From NCBI RefSeq assembly GCF_918797505.1, contig NC_092799.1:29896597-29960596 (forward strand): DNA of 64,000 nt. Direction: 5' to 3'. Both the position numbers and the translations under genes were made by a program. Shown here in pieces: positions 1 through 12,711 of this stretch. Under the pieces are notes generated by a model. The model did no database searches, was not told the DNA's origin, and saw nothing but the letters and a program-made list of their open reading frames with translations. Source of the stretch: Bemisia tabaci (Eukaryota; Arthropoda; Insecta; Hemiptera; Aleyrodidae). The stretch's first letter is position 1; every line of letters begins with the position of its first letter.

Positions 1-207
1 TTGATGCGCTGAATCCGAATTTGACCTCCGCTTTTCCCTAAAAAATCATTTGCAAAAGTTACTGTCATTTTTTCACAAAAATCACAAACTACCATACGAT
101 TGGCTTGTTATACTTGCTTAGATTGGATGAAAACCATGCGTTCATTGCACATACATGTACAGTTCATGTAAAATTAAGAATGTTTTGATTTTTTGACACC
201 CCCCCCC

Positions 208-255
<48 letters not shown>

Positions 256-559
256 GAAAACTGAACTGAAAAAAATGAAATAGATCTAAAATTCATTTGT
301 ATTTTAAAAATGTCGAAATAATGCTTCAGAGAAGACTTTTCTTTACGTTGATTTGACGGGAAACGCAAATCGGGTACATAACAATGTTGAAGAGCGGGGG
401 TGCAATATTGTCACGTTAAGAAAAATTCAATCAACAATGGATAAATATTCGGAGAGTAAGAAATTTTACATCAATAGGTACTTTCTAGGATTGAAAAGAG
501 CGTTTTTAAAGATAAAACTGCGGAACGGAAAACTTCCCAAAAAATCTCAAAAAGTAGGG

Positions 560-1210
560 GGAACCAAATTTTTTTCGAAACGGTCAACCTCAAAAAGATT
601 CATAGAAGCTACATAAGTGCGTCTCTGTAGATGCAAAAGTGCTTAGCACGTGTTAAGCCTGCAACTATAGGTGTTTTTCGGGGCAAACAATTGAGTTTTC
701 CTGGGACAAACACGTAGTCACGTAAAAAATTCAAATTTGGTCGAAAAAGCAGGCGGAAGCAATTATTTTTGGTTCGGTTGCCTTTCTAAGGATCTGCAGA
801 AACGACTTAAAAGTGTCTCTGGAGGTGCCAAATGTCTCAGAATATTTTTCGAGGGGCTTTCCAGGGTTGTAAAACAGTATTTTGAAAGAAACACGCAGGT
901 ACGAAAAAGATTCAAAATTCGTCCAAAAAGCAAGAAGAACCAACAATTTTTGGTTTAAAATCCTTCTTAAGGATTCATAGAGACTACTTAAGCACGTTTT
1001 TGGAGGTGTCGCATGCCTCAAAAAAGTTTAAGACGACTACAGATTGATCGATGGCTAAACTTGCTAAATACCGTTATTTTAGCCACCGACTTAGAGACCT
1101 AGTAAATTCGATTTCTCGAGAAAAAGCAAACCAAAGCACGAAATATTTCTACTGTAGCTTCCCAAGGATGTGTAGAAGCTCCCTAAAGGTGTCTCATTAG
1201 GTGACCTTTG
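560..1210. repeat. Four degenerate tandem units of about 180 bp
   Basis: A pattern of TCCAAAAAGCAA..., CTAAGGATTCATAGA..., GACTACTTAAG..., GGAGGTGTCTCA recurs near 564, 734, 913 and 1104. The overlapping short reading frames on both strands come from this array. The rest of 1-1829 holds only a 42-base T run (211-252) and a 12-base G run (1743-1754). Confidence 0.55.
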
Positions 1211-1829
1211 GTGACTTTTTTTTAAAATGAAAGTTCGTGGGAAAAATCGGCATTTTTTTTATGAAAAATAGGTATCCAACTTCTACCTTGTGTGGGATGT
1301 GTCAGAATGCCTCGGAGAAAAATTGTAATTAGTGCGTTACAATCCTCTTAGAGTCCTCTACAAAATGGTATAAGCAAGAATTCTGAGAGACCATTTCATG
1401 ATTCAGGAGAGGCTCCGAACGCTTTGTTAGAAATAGCCACTTCACGGGTCAGAAAATACGTATCCGACTATTTGCACAGTTTGTGACACTTTCAAAGTGA
1501 CTAGAAATTTTTTTGAGGTATACTACGTGTAGTTTATGACCCGTAGATACTATATTTATCAATTTTGACTTGAAAAAAAAATGTCGTCCAATTTCATAAA
1601 CATCGATTTTTGAGCGCTCCCGAGCGGATTGGGACCATGCGTCGCCTCGCGCTCGCTCCTCAGCCCGCGAATCGCAGACATGCGCTCGCTCATAAATTTA
1701 AGTCCACGCGGTTGCCCCAAAGCGGGGACTCACCACAGAAGTGGGGGGGGGGGGAGGCTTCGCTTTTTCGGCGTTGCCGCCGTCTGTTGCATCATGTTTT
1801 CCATTATCATTTATTCTGGGAAAGGTAGT

Positions 1830-2133
1830 CAGGATTGCCACAGTGAGGGAAAACCGGGAAATGTCAGGGAATTTTAAGAAGTCAGGGAAAACCGGGAAAT
1901 AATGTCAGGGAAAATGACGAAAATGTCAGGGAAAATTTGTTAAATCTTCTTTATTTGCTTTTTAAAATGGGTTGGAGGTTTCGAACCACAAATGCCTGAA
2001 AACTATTTTCAATTATGTCTTCTTAGTCATTTGCCTTGGATATGTTTAATTGTCAGGGAATTTCTCCAAAATGTGTCAGGAAAATCAGGGAAATGTCAGG
2101 GAATTTCATTTACCAAATTCTGTGGCAACCCTG
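1830..2133. mobile_element. hAT-like MITE, CAGGGTTGCCACAG family
   Basis: The left end CAGGATTGCCACAG pairs with the right end CTGTGGCAACCCTG. The interior has many GTCAGGGAA repeats. Relatives lie at 30538-30804, 46260-46568 and 63438-63690. No clear target duplication was found for this copy. Confidence 0.7.
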
Positions 2134-2355
2134 GCTAGGAGCTAACTAAAAGGTCGCTATCGGTCTGGAAAATCGGGAAAAGTCTGGGAATTTCATGGGT
2201 TTAGCGTTCAGCAAAAGTGAGTGTAAATTAAAGGGAAGCCTGATGAACTGACGGTGGCACCACCTAACTGTAAATGTAGAAGGATCAGAATCGACACGGA
2301 AAAGGTATGGAGGGATTGGAGAATATGCTCATTGCTGTTCAACATTCATATTTTG

Positions 2356-2519
2356 CAGTGGTGTGGCGTGAATGATCGATTATCGATATTTTCCCATTTG
2401 AATTCGTGGTAAGGAATCGATTATTAAGGTGTTCGCTACACACACCCTTTTAATCGATCCTTCTATATAGGTTTAAATGACAGATTAATCGATGTATCGC
2501 AAAGAACGCCACGCCACTG
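2356..2519. mobile_element. hAT-like MITE, CAGTGGYGTGGCGTG family, copy 1
   Basis: Inverted termini CAGTGGTGTGGCGTG...CGCCACGCCACTG enclose 164 bp that also contain paired ATCGAT-rich arms. ATTTTG is repeated on both sides (2350-2355 and 2520-2525). A second copy lies at 5336-5499. The CAGTG ends are typical of the hAT superfamily. Confidence 0.75.
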
Positions 2520-3426
2520 ATTTTGAGGTAGGCCAGAAAAAATCCTGCGCACGTCGGTATAAAGCTTCTACAAGAGTATTGCAAAAAGTAAGACTTTGTT
2601 CGATTCGGAACGAGGGTGTGGTAGCCGAGTGACTGAAGAGAATATAAGTAAAGCTTTTAAGTAAAAAAATACTTTAATTCAATTGAAAAAAGTGCATTGA
2701 TTTTTTTAGTGAAATGCAAATTGTGTCACTTAAAAACTCAATATTTTTCCTCATCCAGCACCTGCAGCCTGATTGTTGAACTTGACGTTGGCTCGACAAG
2801 AATCGAAAGTCGATATATTACACGGCGTAGATAGAGCTATGACTTTTCTTATCTTGCCGACAAAGCCATTTGAAGTTTAAACAGTCAGGCTGCAGGCTGC
2901 CACACCTTCATTCTCTAGTGGTTTGGATTTACTTAATAGGATTTGTGTCTCATGATTGCTGTCTTCAAACTTCTCTTTCACGCTGAACCTTCTGTTAAAT
3001 CGATGTTTTACACTGAAGATTCTAATCAATTTGAATGTTTCTTTTGTTGCAGGTAAGCTCAATTAATTTCGTAAATTTTTGAATGAATTATATGTCGTGA
3101 CAGTCAGTAAGTATCCTTTCGAATTTGCTTAAAATCACTCGTTGTAATGTATTTTTGGGACGTAAATTTTGTCCTGATTAAGCTGTCATAAAAAATCAAG
3201 GAATTTTATTAGGATTGATCAGGGAAAATCTGAAAGTCAGGGAATCCCAACTTTTTTTTGGTCAACCTGGAAACGTCACATCGCGAGCAACGGTCAACAT
3301 TTTGAAATTTTTCCCACCCCTGCCACCTGTACCTAAGTGGAAACCTAGGTCACCGCTCTCAGGTTCCAGGGTAAAAAATGCTTTAATCGGTATATCTGGT
3401 AATGGGAAAGTTTTCGAGAAGGCTTT

Positions 3427-3904
3427 AGTGGGCTGATTAATGAAATTGATAGACAAAGCGATAGACAGAGCAGACAAAGGGCAAATGAAGTGATCCTACA
3501 CAGAAGAAAATAGATGGTGCTGACGACAGAACCTTCTGTTCACAGGGCTCCTGCAGTTTCTTTGTTACACTTACAGAATTTTTCTGTTGTGAGAATAGAA
3601 CTTCGGTCGTGGGAACAGAGTACTCATAACGGACGCTTCTGTGACTGTTACAAAAGAAGTGCAGGAGCCCTGTGAACAAAACTATTTTTTCAGTGTATTG
3701 GTGGAAGGGGGCGGTTGCAATGGACAAAGGTGGTAAGTGCATGATAGGCTAACTGAACGGCAACCGACTAGAGTCCTTTAGTCAGTCCATCAATTTCCGC
3801 CCTAGTCCATAACAACCACCTTTTTCAACAAATAAGATCGCACCATACTCCCCACGTCTTCTTTGTCTATCACTGTGTCTATCAATTCCAATAATCAGCC
3901 CACT
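3427..3904. mobile_element. AGTGGGCTGATT foldback element, interrupted
   Basis: AGTGGGCTGATTA at the left is the inverse of TAATCAGCCCACT at the right, and the pairing continues through ATTGATAGACA...TGTCTATCAATT. Another MITE is nested at 3499-3695. Related copies lie near 29152-29778 and 28960-29160. Confidence 0.8.
3499..3695. mobile_element. CACAG foldback MITE nested in the AGTGGGCTGATT element, TSD TA
   Basis: CACAGAAGAAAATAG...AACTATTTTTTCAGTG, with inner arms ACAGGGCTCCTGCAG and TGCAGGAGCCCTGTGAACA. TA lies on both sides. The unoccupied paralogous site GATCCTATCGGTGG at about 29219 shows a single TA, confirming the boundary. Confidence 0.85.
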
Positions 3905-4000
3905 GGTGCCCCTTCAAAATGCTTATATTGTAACAGTGCGTGCGAAGAGAATGTGTATTTTCCTGTAAGTTACCTAGAACGTAGATTTGAGCCGCGTATG

Positions 4001-4500
4001 AAAATGTTGCATGTGTGAGGAATTTGCGATTTGACTACTGATTCTTCTGTGAAAGTTCGCGAGAAACACGATGGTGCCACTGCTTTTCTCTGAAATCAAC
4101 TCCCAAGCTCAAAAAAAGCTCTCAAGTTGAGGCCAAAATGGAGGGGATATCCCTCGCTATCCTGAGAGTCCACCCCCACGTCAAGACAAACTCTCCATGC
4201 AAAAATACGTAGCAAATACATTAGCAGGGTTGCCGTGTTTTCAGTTGTGGAGTCCCCAAATAAAGTGGCAGCCCTGTCAATGTATTTACTCCCTATCTTT
4301 GCATGGAGAGTTTGTCTTGATGTAGACGTGGACTCTCGGGTAGGGCGGGATATCCCCATTTTGGCCTCAACTTGAGAGCTTTTTTTGAGCTTGGGAGTTG
4401 ATTTCAGAGAAAACCAGTGGCCACATCGTGTTTCTTGCGAACTTTTACATACGAATCAACAGTCAAATCGCAAATTCCTCACACATGCAACATCTCCATT
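4001..4500. mobile_element. 500-bp foldback element, copy 1
   Basis: Two long arms: left ATGTTGCATGTGTGAGGAAT... and GCTCTCAAGTTGAGGCC, right GGCCTCAACTTGAGAGC and ...CCTCACACATGCAACAT. The centre contains GCAGGGTTGCCGTG against GTGGCAGCCCTG. A second copy lies at 37967-38459. No coding capacity. Confidence 0.85.
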
Positions 4501-4788
4501 ACCGGGAAAGTTGCCGGTGGGATCCGTACTCGCGTTGGGCGGTGCTGTAGCGATGTGGTGGCGGTTACCATAGCCGAACCCCGTACTACAGCTCAGTGGC
4601 CACAAGCCGGCGAGCGTAGTCCAAAGCCGGGGTGATCGCTAGTCAGTGACATTGACAATGTAATTCATGGATAGTCGCAGTCGCAGAGGTGAACGCTTCA
4701 TCAAGGTCCGACGCCGGCGCACCGTTGCCAGCTCCGTCGAGGCGTCAAGTTCCGTTTCAGCGGGTCTAAAGGCTCGGGCGGACTTTGC

Positions 4789-5026
4789 TGCCGTGCTAAG
4801 AAAGAACGCCGTATGAGCCTTCAGGCGTTGCCAAAGTTCCTCCGACAAATCACTAATTTGAATATTTTTCTGCCAGTTTCTCGGATAATTTTGTTTGTAA
4901 TTTGATCTAAAGTGATTGACAATTTCAAGGAAAAATATTTATAATTTTCCTGCAAAATAAACATTTAATCGAAGGAAATTTGGTAACTCTCGAATGTTCA
5001 TACGGCGTTCTTCCTTAGCACGGCAG
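4789..5026. mobile_element. CTGCCGTGCTAAG foldback MITE, complete copy
   Basis: The 31-bp ends CTGCCGTGCTAAGAAAGAAC... and ...GTTCTTCCTTAGCACGGCAG match at about 28 positions, continuing through GCGTTGCCAAA. Fragments lie at 28424, 52815 and 53484. Confidence 0.75.
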
Positions 5027-5335
5027 TATGGGAGACCTGTCCCTATTTGAGAGACGTTTCAATATCAGCGTGTGACACACCTTATGTTGTTGAAATTTCA
5101 ATCAAATTTCTGGCAAAAACAGTTTTAAATTACCATTGAGAGCTGAATTTCGTAGGCGCCTCTGAAAATTCTTGTCAGGCTCTTCCCCTCCTCCCCTCTC
5201 ATAAGGCTAAGGAGTCTCCGTGAGCCCACTTTTGGAGCTGGTGAAGACCCCCCAGAATCTCCCTTGATAAGGTGTTCTTCTACCCTCCCCCCCTTCCAAA
5301 GTTGCCAGGACTCCCCATGATGGAAGGGTGGTAGG

Positions 5336-5499
5336 CAGTAGCATGGCGTGCTTCGCGATGTATCGATTGATCTGCCATTTAAATCTAAGGGAAAATATCG
5401 ATAAACAGGGTGTTCACGACGGACACCTTAATAATCGATTCTTTACTACAGCTGCAAATGGAGAAATATTGATACTCGATCATTCACGTCTCGCCACTG
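5336..5499. mobile_element. hAT-like MITE, CAGTGGYGTGGCGTG family, copy 2
   Basis: Same family and same 164-bp length as 2356-2519, with diverged ends CAGTAGCATGGCGTG...CTCGCCACTG. The flanks GTGGTAGG and GTGGCAGG agree at 7 of 8 positions, as expected of an aged hAT 8-bp target duplication. Confidence 0.75.
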
Positions 5500-5522
5500 G
5501 TGGCAGGGTTTCATAAGTAGAG

Positions 5523-6279
5523 AATGGGCCTGTTGCATGCAAGAGATACAGCCGCGCGAATAGATTTCTCAGAGGTTAAATGACACGAAAATTACGATGG
5601 TCACATGAAAAAAGTCTGAAATACACTCCTTACTGCGCAATTTGCGTTGTTAGGAACGCGCTTTTTCAAATTTCCCGCGTCTGGGGGCAGTTTTCTAATC
5701 ACCGGAAACGAGCAAACGGCGGGCTCGGTGATTTCCGGAAGATGCCGAGTCGTTGTTGTTGTTGTTATTAATTCCTTCAGTTTGTTTACAAACCCAACGT
5801 GATCTCCTACAGTGGTCCATATACGCTTTATGCGGCAACCAAATCGATCAACTTTTAAATATCCAATGCAATCCTTCCCCCCCCAATTCAAAAAAAAAAA
5901 TCCCCCCCCCTTTTTTTTCCCCTAAAACAAATTCATTTTCGTGACGTCAGCACCAACGGATCAATTAACGAACACAGTTTGGTGATCGGCGGTACCACCG
6001 ATCAAAAAAAGAAAACCCCTGATGTCACGAGCTCCGATTTTTAGGTTATGTTGTCAGTTTTAGTTGACCGGAAATAGCCGCGAGTTGCCGTTAATTGTTT
6101 CTGTTAGAAAACTGCCCCCAGACGCGGGAACTTTGAAAAAGCGCGTTCCTAACAACACAAATTGCGCAGTAAGGAGTGTATTTCAGACTTTTTTAATGTG
6201 ACCATCGTAATTTTTGTGTCATTTAACCTCTAAAAAGTCTATTCACACGGCTGTATCTCTTGCATGCAACAGGCCCATT
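5523..6279. mobile_element. AATGGGCCTGTTGCA giant foldback, copy 1
   Basis: AATGGGCCTGTTGCATGC...GCATGCAACAGGCCCATT, 757 bp. The arms of about 180 bp are nearly perfect (for example AGGAACGCGCTTTTTCAAA against TTTGAAAAAGCGCGTTCCT). The central spacer has a C-rich/T-rich run at 5879-5921. Confidence 0.85.
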
Positions 6280-7458
6280 TGAGAGAAAGGGAAAGGAAAT
6301 CCTAAGATTTACGAGGGATTCTCCCAGAAATTAGGAAAATATCAGTGAAGGAGAAAATCTTAGAATTTTAGAGACCAGCATCACCCTGAAACGTTCCAGG
6401 CATTTTGTTCTTGTCCATTTTTAGCCTCGTTTTTTGGATTTTTCTGAGTAGCGTGTTCTAAGTGGTTGAATTTGACTTGCCCGCTTTAAACGTTCATAGC
6501 AGCATCGTTAAATTCAAGGCGTATGGCTGAAATCTTCACGAAGACTCGGAATGCTCCACAAAAATCCTTTATCCAGCGCGAGGAAGGAAAATCCGCCTCT
6601 CGGCGAAATTTGATACTGCGGTTTCCAAGATGGGCGTGGATTCAAAACTAATGGTTGCGCTAAAAATATACGGCATAGAATTTTCTCAAGATTCAAGCCC
6701 CCCCCCCCCCAATACCCCCCTCCCCTCATTACAGCGCAAATCACGCTGATCATCTAAGAATCTTGAATCTGCGCTCATTTTTTTCGCGTCTCTAAATTGA
6801 TATAGATATCCCTTGAATTTCGAAATTTCGAACTCTGCTCCTTCCATCCAGTGAAATTGGGATTAATTTATCCAATTGGCAGAGCCTCTCTTTGACTGAG
6901 ATGGTCTGATTCTGGATTTAAGGTGAAAATTACAATTATAATTCTCCGCTTTGCCAAATTTTTTAAATCATTCTGAATTTTACAAGGAAAGACATTTTTT
7001 ATAGTTAACTCCGCAGAGGCATGTACAAAAACGCTTTTATTCCGCGTCCCCTCTCCCCGGCTTTCCATGCTCAATTTTCCCTTTATTATCATTAAAATGT
7101 AGACTTAAAATGCTGCTGTTAGCGAAACTTGGCGATGATCATTCGGTTCTTTTTGTTCCTTAATGAATAATATTTTATTATTACTTAACATAATGCGACG
7201 TCAAACGTTGTTGCGAGTGGATTCCTCAACATGTCGCAATGTGCTTCCACGATGAAAGCCGTGCAACATTTTAATATGCCCGCTCCGATAAGATTCTTCT
7301 CGCTTATTATCTGTCAGTCCGTCAGCTGATACTAGCCGCAGGTTAATTAATTTTTGCACCGCATCCCATTGAATCGCCGCTCTTTTTACACTCTAATATC
7401 AGAAGCTTTATTTAATCTACTTTGATATGCGCTTGCGGCAGAAAAATACGAGTATTCC

Positions 7459-7762
7459 CAGAGTGTCTACAAGTCCGGAAAGTCCGGAAATAGTACTGAC
7501 TTTTTAAGGGCGGTCCGGGAGTACTGATAAAGTGCGGAAATTTTGCAAGGAGTCCGGAATTTTGTTTCATTTTTTTTTAGCTTTTTTGTCGCAATTTGAG
7601 CGAGAAATTCAAATTGTTGAAATTTTTTGAATTTCGTCTAATGGAGGTACTGAAAAAGTTCTGAATTTATCTGTTGAGGAGGAACGGAATTTTTTGGGAA
7701 TCTCCTGAAAAAGTACTGTAAAAGTACTGATTTTTGGCCAGCCTGTTTTAGTGGACACTCTG
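7459..7762. mobile_element. hAT-like MITE, CAGAGTGTCTAC family, copy 1
   Basis: Ends CAGAGTGTCTAC...GTGGACACTCTG, with an interior of AAGTCCGGAAA and AAGTACTGAAA repeats. A second copy lies at 61317-61624. Confidence 0.7.
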
Positions 7763-7926
7763 ATCCCAAAAGGTAAAACGACGCGACGTTGTTAAGAGGA
7801 ACGGAAAAAGGTGCGAAAGTCTGGGTGGGGTAGGTGTCTGGTAATATTAAAATCATGAAGGTGACCGAAAAAAATCGTCGCATTGGCTGTTCTTGTTGTA
7901 TGAAACTAATTCTCGTTGCGCGGAGG

Positions 7927-8737
7927 CAAGGCCGGATTTACCTACTTGCCGCCCATGGGCCGCCTGTATTTTGCCGCCCTCTTCTCATTCATTTTGAAAC
8001 ATCAATAAAAACCATCAAGTGAACGTGCCGGAGGGAGAAGGGTGCATAAGACGTGTTCACTCGTGTTGGACACATTCTTTGCGTAAGCCCTGTCAACACT
8101 ACTAAAGTTCACGGAACTTCACGCGAAAGCTCAGTTCCGTAAACCTATCTCTGCGGGGACAAGGCTTGTAAGAAATGAACGAAAAAATTCAGAAAGAACA
8201 AACATAAATGTGGTTTAATAATTTTAACTTCCGCCGCCGTGCCGCGCTGACCACACTGTATTTGGCGCAATGCGTGAAGTATTCATGTAGTCTTGTAGGC
8301 ACTGTGCGTTTCACGCCGCGCCGCGCCGACCGCTGTTGACCGCACTATGTTTGACGCAATGCGTGAAGTATTCATGCAGTCTCGTAGGCGCTAATATGTG
8401 TTACATGCCGACCGCCGCGTCGAGGGCTTCTTCTTTTCATCTCAAGTCATCGTCATCATTTCTCTTTGCGCCGCGCCGCTCCAGGCGCAATTACGTGCTT
8501 GGTTTCTCTCTTCAACTAATTAAAAGTGCGCAGTCTTTTGTATCACCGAAGTACGACAAAATTAGAAATTAATGAACTGTTAGGAAATAAGAGATTTTGT
8601 CACCTTTTCTTGTTTGTAATTTTTTTCTGAATCCGATTTTTTTGTACCTGCATTTAAAAAAATTGCAAACTTTGCCGCCCCCTAAGTTTGCCGCCATGGG
8701 CCGCGGCCCATGTGGCCACCCCCTTAATCCGGCCCTG
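7927..8737. mobile_element. Non-autonomous element with CAGGGCCGGATT ends
   Basis: The left end CAAGGCCGGATTTACC pairs with the right end TTAATCCGGCCCTG. Both subterminal regions contain TTTGCCGCC and GCCGCCATGGGCCGC motifs. Flanks CGCGGAGG and CGCAAACG agree at 5 of 8, a weak candidate target duplication. The element carries a tandem repeat (8232-8410) also present in an unrelated element at 54626. No transposase frame was found. Confidence 0.65.
8232..8410 (-). repeat. Two tandem copies of an 88-bp unit inside the CCGGATT element
   Basis: GCGCAATGCGTGAAGTATTC recurs with a period of about 88 bp, followed each time by ATG[TC]AGTCT[TC]GTAGGC. The reverse complement of the unit matches the three units at 54745-54955. 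Confidence 0.75.
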
Positions 8738-11700
8738 CGCAAACGTTCGCCTTCTATTTTGCCGTATAGGCAACATACATACCAGGGAGCACGAATAGTT
8801 ATTATTCTATAAACACACAACAATATCGCATTATGAATGTAGAATCATTGCTGACCAAAAAACTCAAGAGAAATTGAAACAATTTTATTTAATTTTCCAT
8901 TTCATATTTCGTAATCAAGCGACGGAAAGCACTGAATGTATACTTAAAATTTCGTATGAAAGATTCTAAATTTGTAGATTTTTTTGCATGTCCTACCTCG
9001 GGTACCTCTTTAGCCTTGGGATATCCCTCAAACCACCGTTTACGGAGCTGCCAGATCAATTCCGGATGAGGGCAAACAATTTAAAAAATCTGGCACTGAC
9101 AGGTGGCTTCTTATGCAAAACGAAGAAATGCCAAGGAAATAGCTTCTCTAGTCCGATGTCTCTCGGCGTTAACAGAAAAAATTAAACTGATACTTTTTAG
9201 AAAAGAAGAAGAAGAAGGGGGAAAAAACCACAGCGCCATGAACAAGATCTCTGTAAAAATACTGTATTTTTTACTGTGACTGGTCCCTAAATAAACTGCA
9301 TCCAGACGTTTTTTGAGGCTTGAAAATCTAATATTCTTAAACATCGCTCTGCTGCAAGATGTATCCTGATAAAGGCATTAATAACCCAGTAAAATCTAAT
9401 TTTTGAAGACGCTTATATATAATTTGAAAAATAACGGATTCGATTTCAAACCCTACAGAGCAGACAACCGCGTTTCTTTTTCTGCAGTTTACCGCACACA
9501 GCCCCTCTCGCCTCTGAAAAAAGTATCTAAAGACCGATCATGAACATTTTACAAGCGTTCTGTTTCTGTCACGAATGGGTTAAATCCGGCAGAACTGTGG
9601 CGGTCGGTGCCGAAGCTGAGGCAAGTTGAATAAACCTACGGAAAGCGTCAAACTGCCCGATTTAACGCTCAAAATAGACGCAAGTTGTCCATCGGTGTAC
9701 TATGAATGGCCCACTCCCCCGCGCCCCTTCTCTTATAGCATTTTCGCGTTGCCCCCCCCCCCCCCCCCGCCCCCCGGTGGCGGTGGATTACTCACCGGAT
9801 GATAAACACGTCTCTTGTCTCGCATAGGCACCGCTCGAAACTCAAAGCTCGACTAATGGACTCAACGACTTGTCGCATTGCTCAGAATAGCATAGGGGTT
9901 TTAGCATACTTCAATCTTGTCGAGCCGAAACTTCAAAGAGCTTCGAGGACCCCCTCATTTTCGGTTATTTTAGAGAAATATGTTTGCTACCAAGGAAAAA
10001 ATAGTTGTGAATGGAGGAGTCACAGCCGTAGGGGCAATGGCCATAATTACATCGAAATATTGCAAAGTTTAGGCTGATAACGTGTTTCTTTGCTACTTAT
10101 CGAGCACATGATTTTTGTTTAGTAAAACCTTAGCGATTCTTGCTTAAATCCTGAAGAATATTGTTTAAGAATTTCTGGAAATATTGAAATTGGTAACTGT
10201 CTACTAAAGTACATTTTCAGATGAGCTTTTCCATTCGGTACCTAAATGAGGAATTCTTGGCTTTGACACGTTCAAACGATTCATATCTTTTATCCTTCTC
10301 ATATCTTTGGTTTGACTCGAAATTATTTTATACCCGCCAGCAACATTACATGCTATCATTCTATTTCTGACCCCTCCCCCCCATCCCCCCTCTTTATCGT
10401 CCTCGAGAAAATGAATACTTAACACCTGGGAGGAGTTCAAATTATATGGAGAATATAGGGCACCATCGTCATTAATTTTTTGTTGAATTTTTTATTTTTA
10501 TGTATCTATTCTTTCAGTTTATATATTTATTATTTATTTTTATCGAAGATTGTAGAGCAGTGCTAGGTCCAAACCATTCTGAAGGAAATAATGTATTTAT
10601 TTTTTTATTTCATTCGTTTATTTCAATGATCTATTTTCATACATTTATAATGCATTTTTATATAAATGTTATTCATTTTCATCCATTTACAATTTATAAA
10701 TTTGTCTCCTTTTTTAATCAGGGATCGTAGTTAAGTACTTTCTACGTCCTGACACACTACTCTTCTCTTCCTCCCACTCAGCGACTTTAGCCCTGTAGTG
10801 TTGATATTCTAAAGTATTGCCGAGGGGTTATTAATAGGGGCACTGACAGGAAAATATCCGTGGCGTTAGTAACTCCCAGTTTTTAGCTCCCCCTGTCGGC
10901 GGCGCCCGGTTTTAAGTTGGACCCGGGACTCCCGGTCCTCCGCGACCGGGGCAGCTTCACCGGCGACAGCGACGACCCCAGAATACTAATCGCCGCGGCC
11001 AACCGCAAGCTGTGCCCGGTGCCGGCCAACGCAATGAATTATTTACTTTGAATGCTGACGTCACAGGTAATAGAGCGTTAAGTTTCAAGGATCCACAAGC
11101 ACGAAAGGAGAATCGATTCGGAAAACAGCCAAAACGGCGACTCGTGAACGTCGTTGTCGCACCGTGCGAAAGCGTCACCAGTTTTCCCCCCTATACGAAA
11201 CGATGTAAATGTTTCGCCACTGTTTACGTTTTTCGGACGGATTGAAGCGTTAATTTCGAGAAGGTGCCAAGTCGGATTTTTTCAAATTTGAGTTTTAGGT
11301 GAAAAAGTAATCCTTTTTCTGGAATGAGAATATTCTGGAAAAATTGTGAATTTTTTTAACAATATTTTTTATTATTTCACGCAAACCTTTTACCAGAAAA
11401 TTTGTATACATTTTCTCCCTGGTATCGAGGACTTGGAAACCTGAGAACTTCCGGTATCTATGATCTATGATGAAATGAGAGGTGTTTAAAAAAAAAACCG
11501 GAAAAAATGTCAGGGAATTAGTGTTTAAAGCTGAGAATGTCTCTTCTACCCTCTTCGAGATCAAATTATGATTTTTCTCTAAACACCTTTACTAAAGTTG
11601 AAAACAGAGACTAACCTGTTCTTACAGAATAAACACTATGGCTGTAACATCATGTAAAAAAAACTTGTTTCTGGAAAGAAATATCTAATTTTCCTGAACT

Positions 11701-11959
11701 TGACGGAAAAACCAGTTATTCCCAGAAGCATGGAGGAAAATTAAAGGAAATGCCAGGAAAATATCCGGGAATTGGAAATTCCAGAATTTTCGACGCGGTG
11801 CTTCTCTTCAAAATCAAAATTTTACAATGGAAATTTGGCGACAATCGAATGCCGATACGCCGTTTTTCATCAGCAAAGCGACGTTCGTCTCTGACCTCAA
11901 GTCAAATGGCGGGAACGGAAATAGACGGGGCACGGCAACCCGGTCTGGCGACGCACGGC
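8738..11959. other. No gene supported
   Basis: Apart from the CpG patch at 10870-11080, a 17-base C run (9752-9768) and an AT-rich stretch (10450-10730), I see no repeat family or exon. The short frames are chance. Confidence 0.5.
10870..11080. other. CpG-rich patch with a CRE-like palindrome
   Basis: GC-rich sequence ending in TGACGTCA (11056-11063), a cAMP-response-element-like palindrome, followed by ACAG|GTAATA, which resembles a donor. It could be an untranslated first exon, but there is no direct support. Confidence 0.25.
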
Positions 11960-12194
11960 GCACAGTGGATCGAGTCAATCGGAGTGGTCGGACATGAAAT
12001 TTTTGACTTGAACTGCAAATTTTGATGTTTTTCTTCGTCATCTTTTAATTTTAAGGGGTGCTTCGAGAAGAAAATTTCACGAGGAAACCATTGGAACCAC
12101 TTTTAAAACCTCAAAGTTTTGTATAAACGGAGTTATAAGCTTTTAAAGTTTCCAAATTTTGTCCGACCTCTCTTATTGAATCGAGCCACTGTGC
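11960..12194. mobile_element. GCACAGTGG MITE, copy 1, 3-bp TSD GGC
   Basis: Termini GCACAGTGGATCGAGTCAA...TTGAATCGAGCCACTGTGC, 235 bp. The interior includes GACATGAAATTTTTGACT and TTTTAAGGGGTGCTTC. It is flanked by GGC on both sides. Confidence 0.85.
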
Positions 12195-12199
12195 GGCAT

Positions 12200-12550
12200 C
12201 TCCACCGCGCCTCACGTCGGCTGTTTATTTTGAAGCGATCTTGACCCTCGCAAAAAAGAAAAAAAAACCGCGGTTACGCTTCCGATCCGGATGCCCGATA
12301 AGCGGCGTCGCGTCGCCCTCATCCGGGTCCCGGCCCAAGCCCCGGACCCCCCCCCCCCACCCCCCTCCGTAGCCCCCGCGGGAAATCGCCCCCGGCGCGG
12401 CGACACCCGCATCATAACCTTCGCCCACCCTGACCAACGTCACAGGTGAATTCCCGAGGCCAGGTGCGAGCAACCTCCGAATCGACGATCTCGCGGAATT
12501 AATCGCGGGGTTCAAAGTCCCCCCAGCGGACTGATGATTGAAATCGAAGG
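12200..12550. other. CpG-rich patch
   Basis: A GC-rich, CpG-dense stretch with a 12-base C run, next to a GCACAGTGG MITE. Minus-strand frames are open but low-complexity. It could be an unmethylated CpG patch, a promoter or a gene remnant; no gene is supported. Confidence 0.3.
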
Positions 12551-12711
12551 GATTCATACCGAGTAAGTGTTGAGAAATGCTGGAGCGATCCTATGGTGAA
12601 TTGGTGTTCCTTGACTAGGGAGGAGACGTATGGGACTCCCAGTGAGAGGTTGGCTGATCAGTTGGTCTAAACTGACCTCGTGTGAGTGTCAACCCCTGAT
12701 GACCTGTGAGA

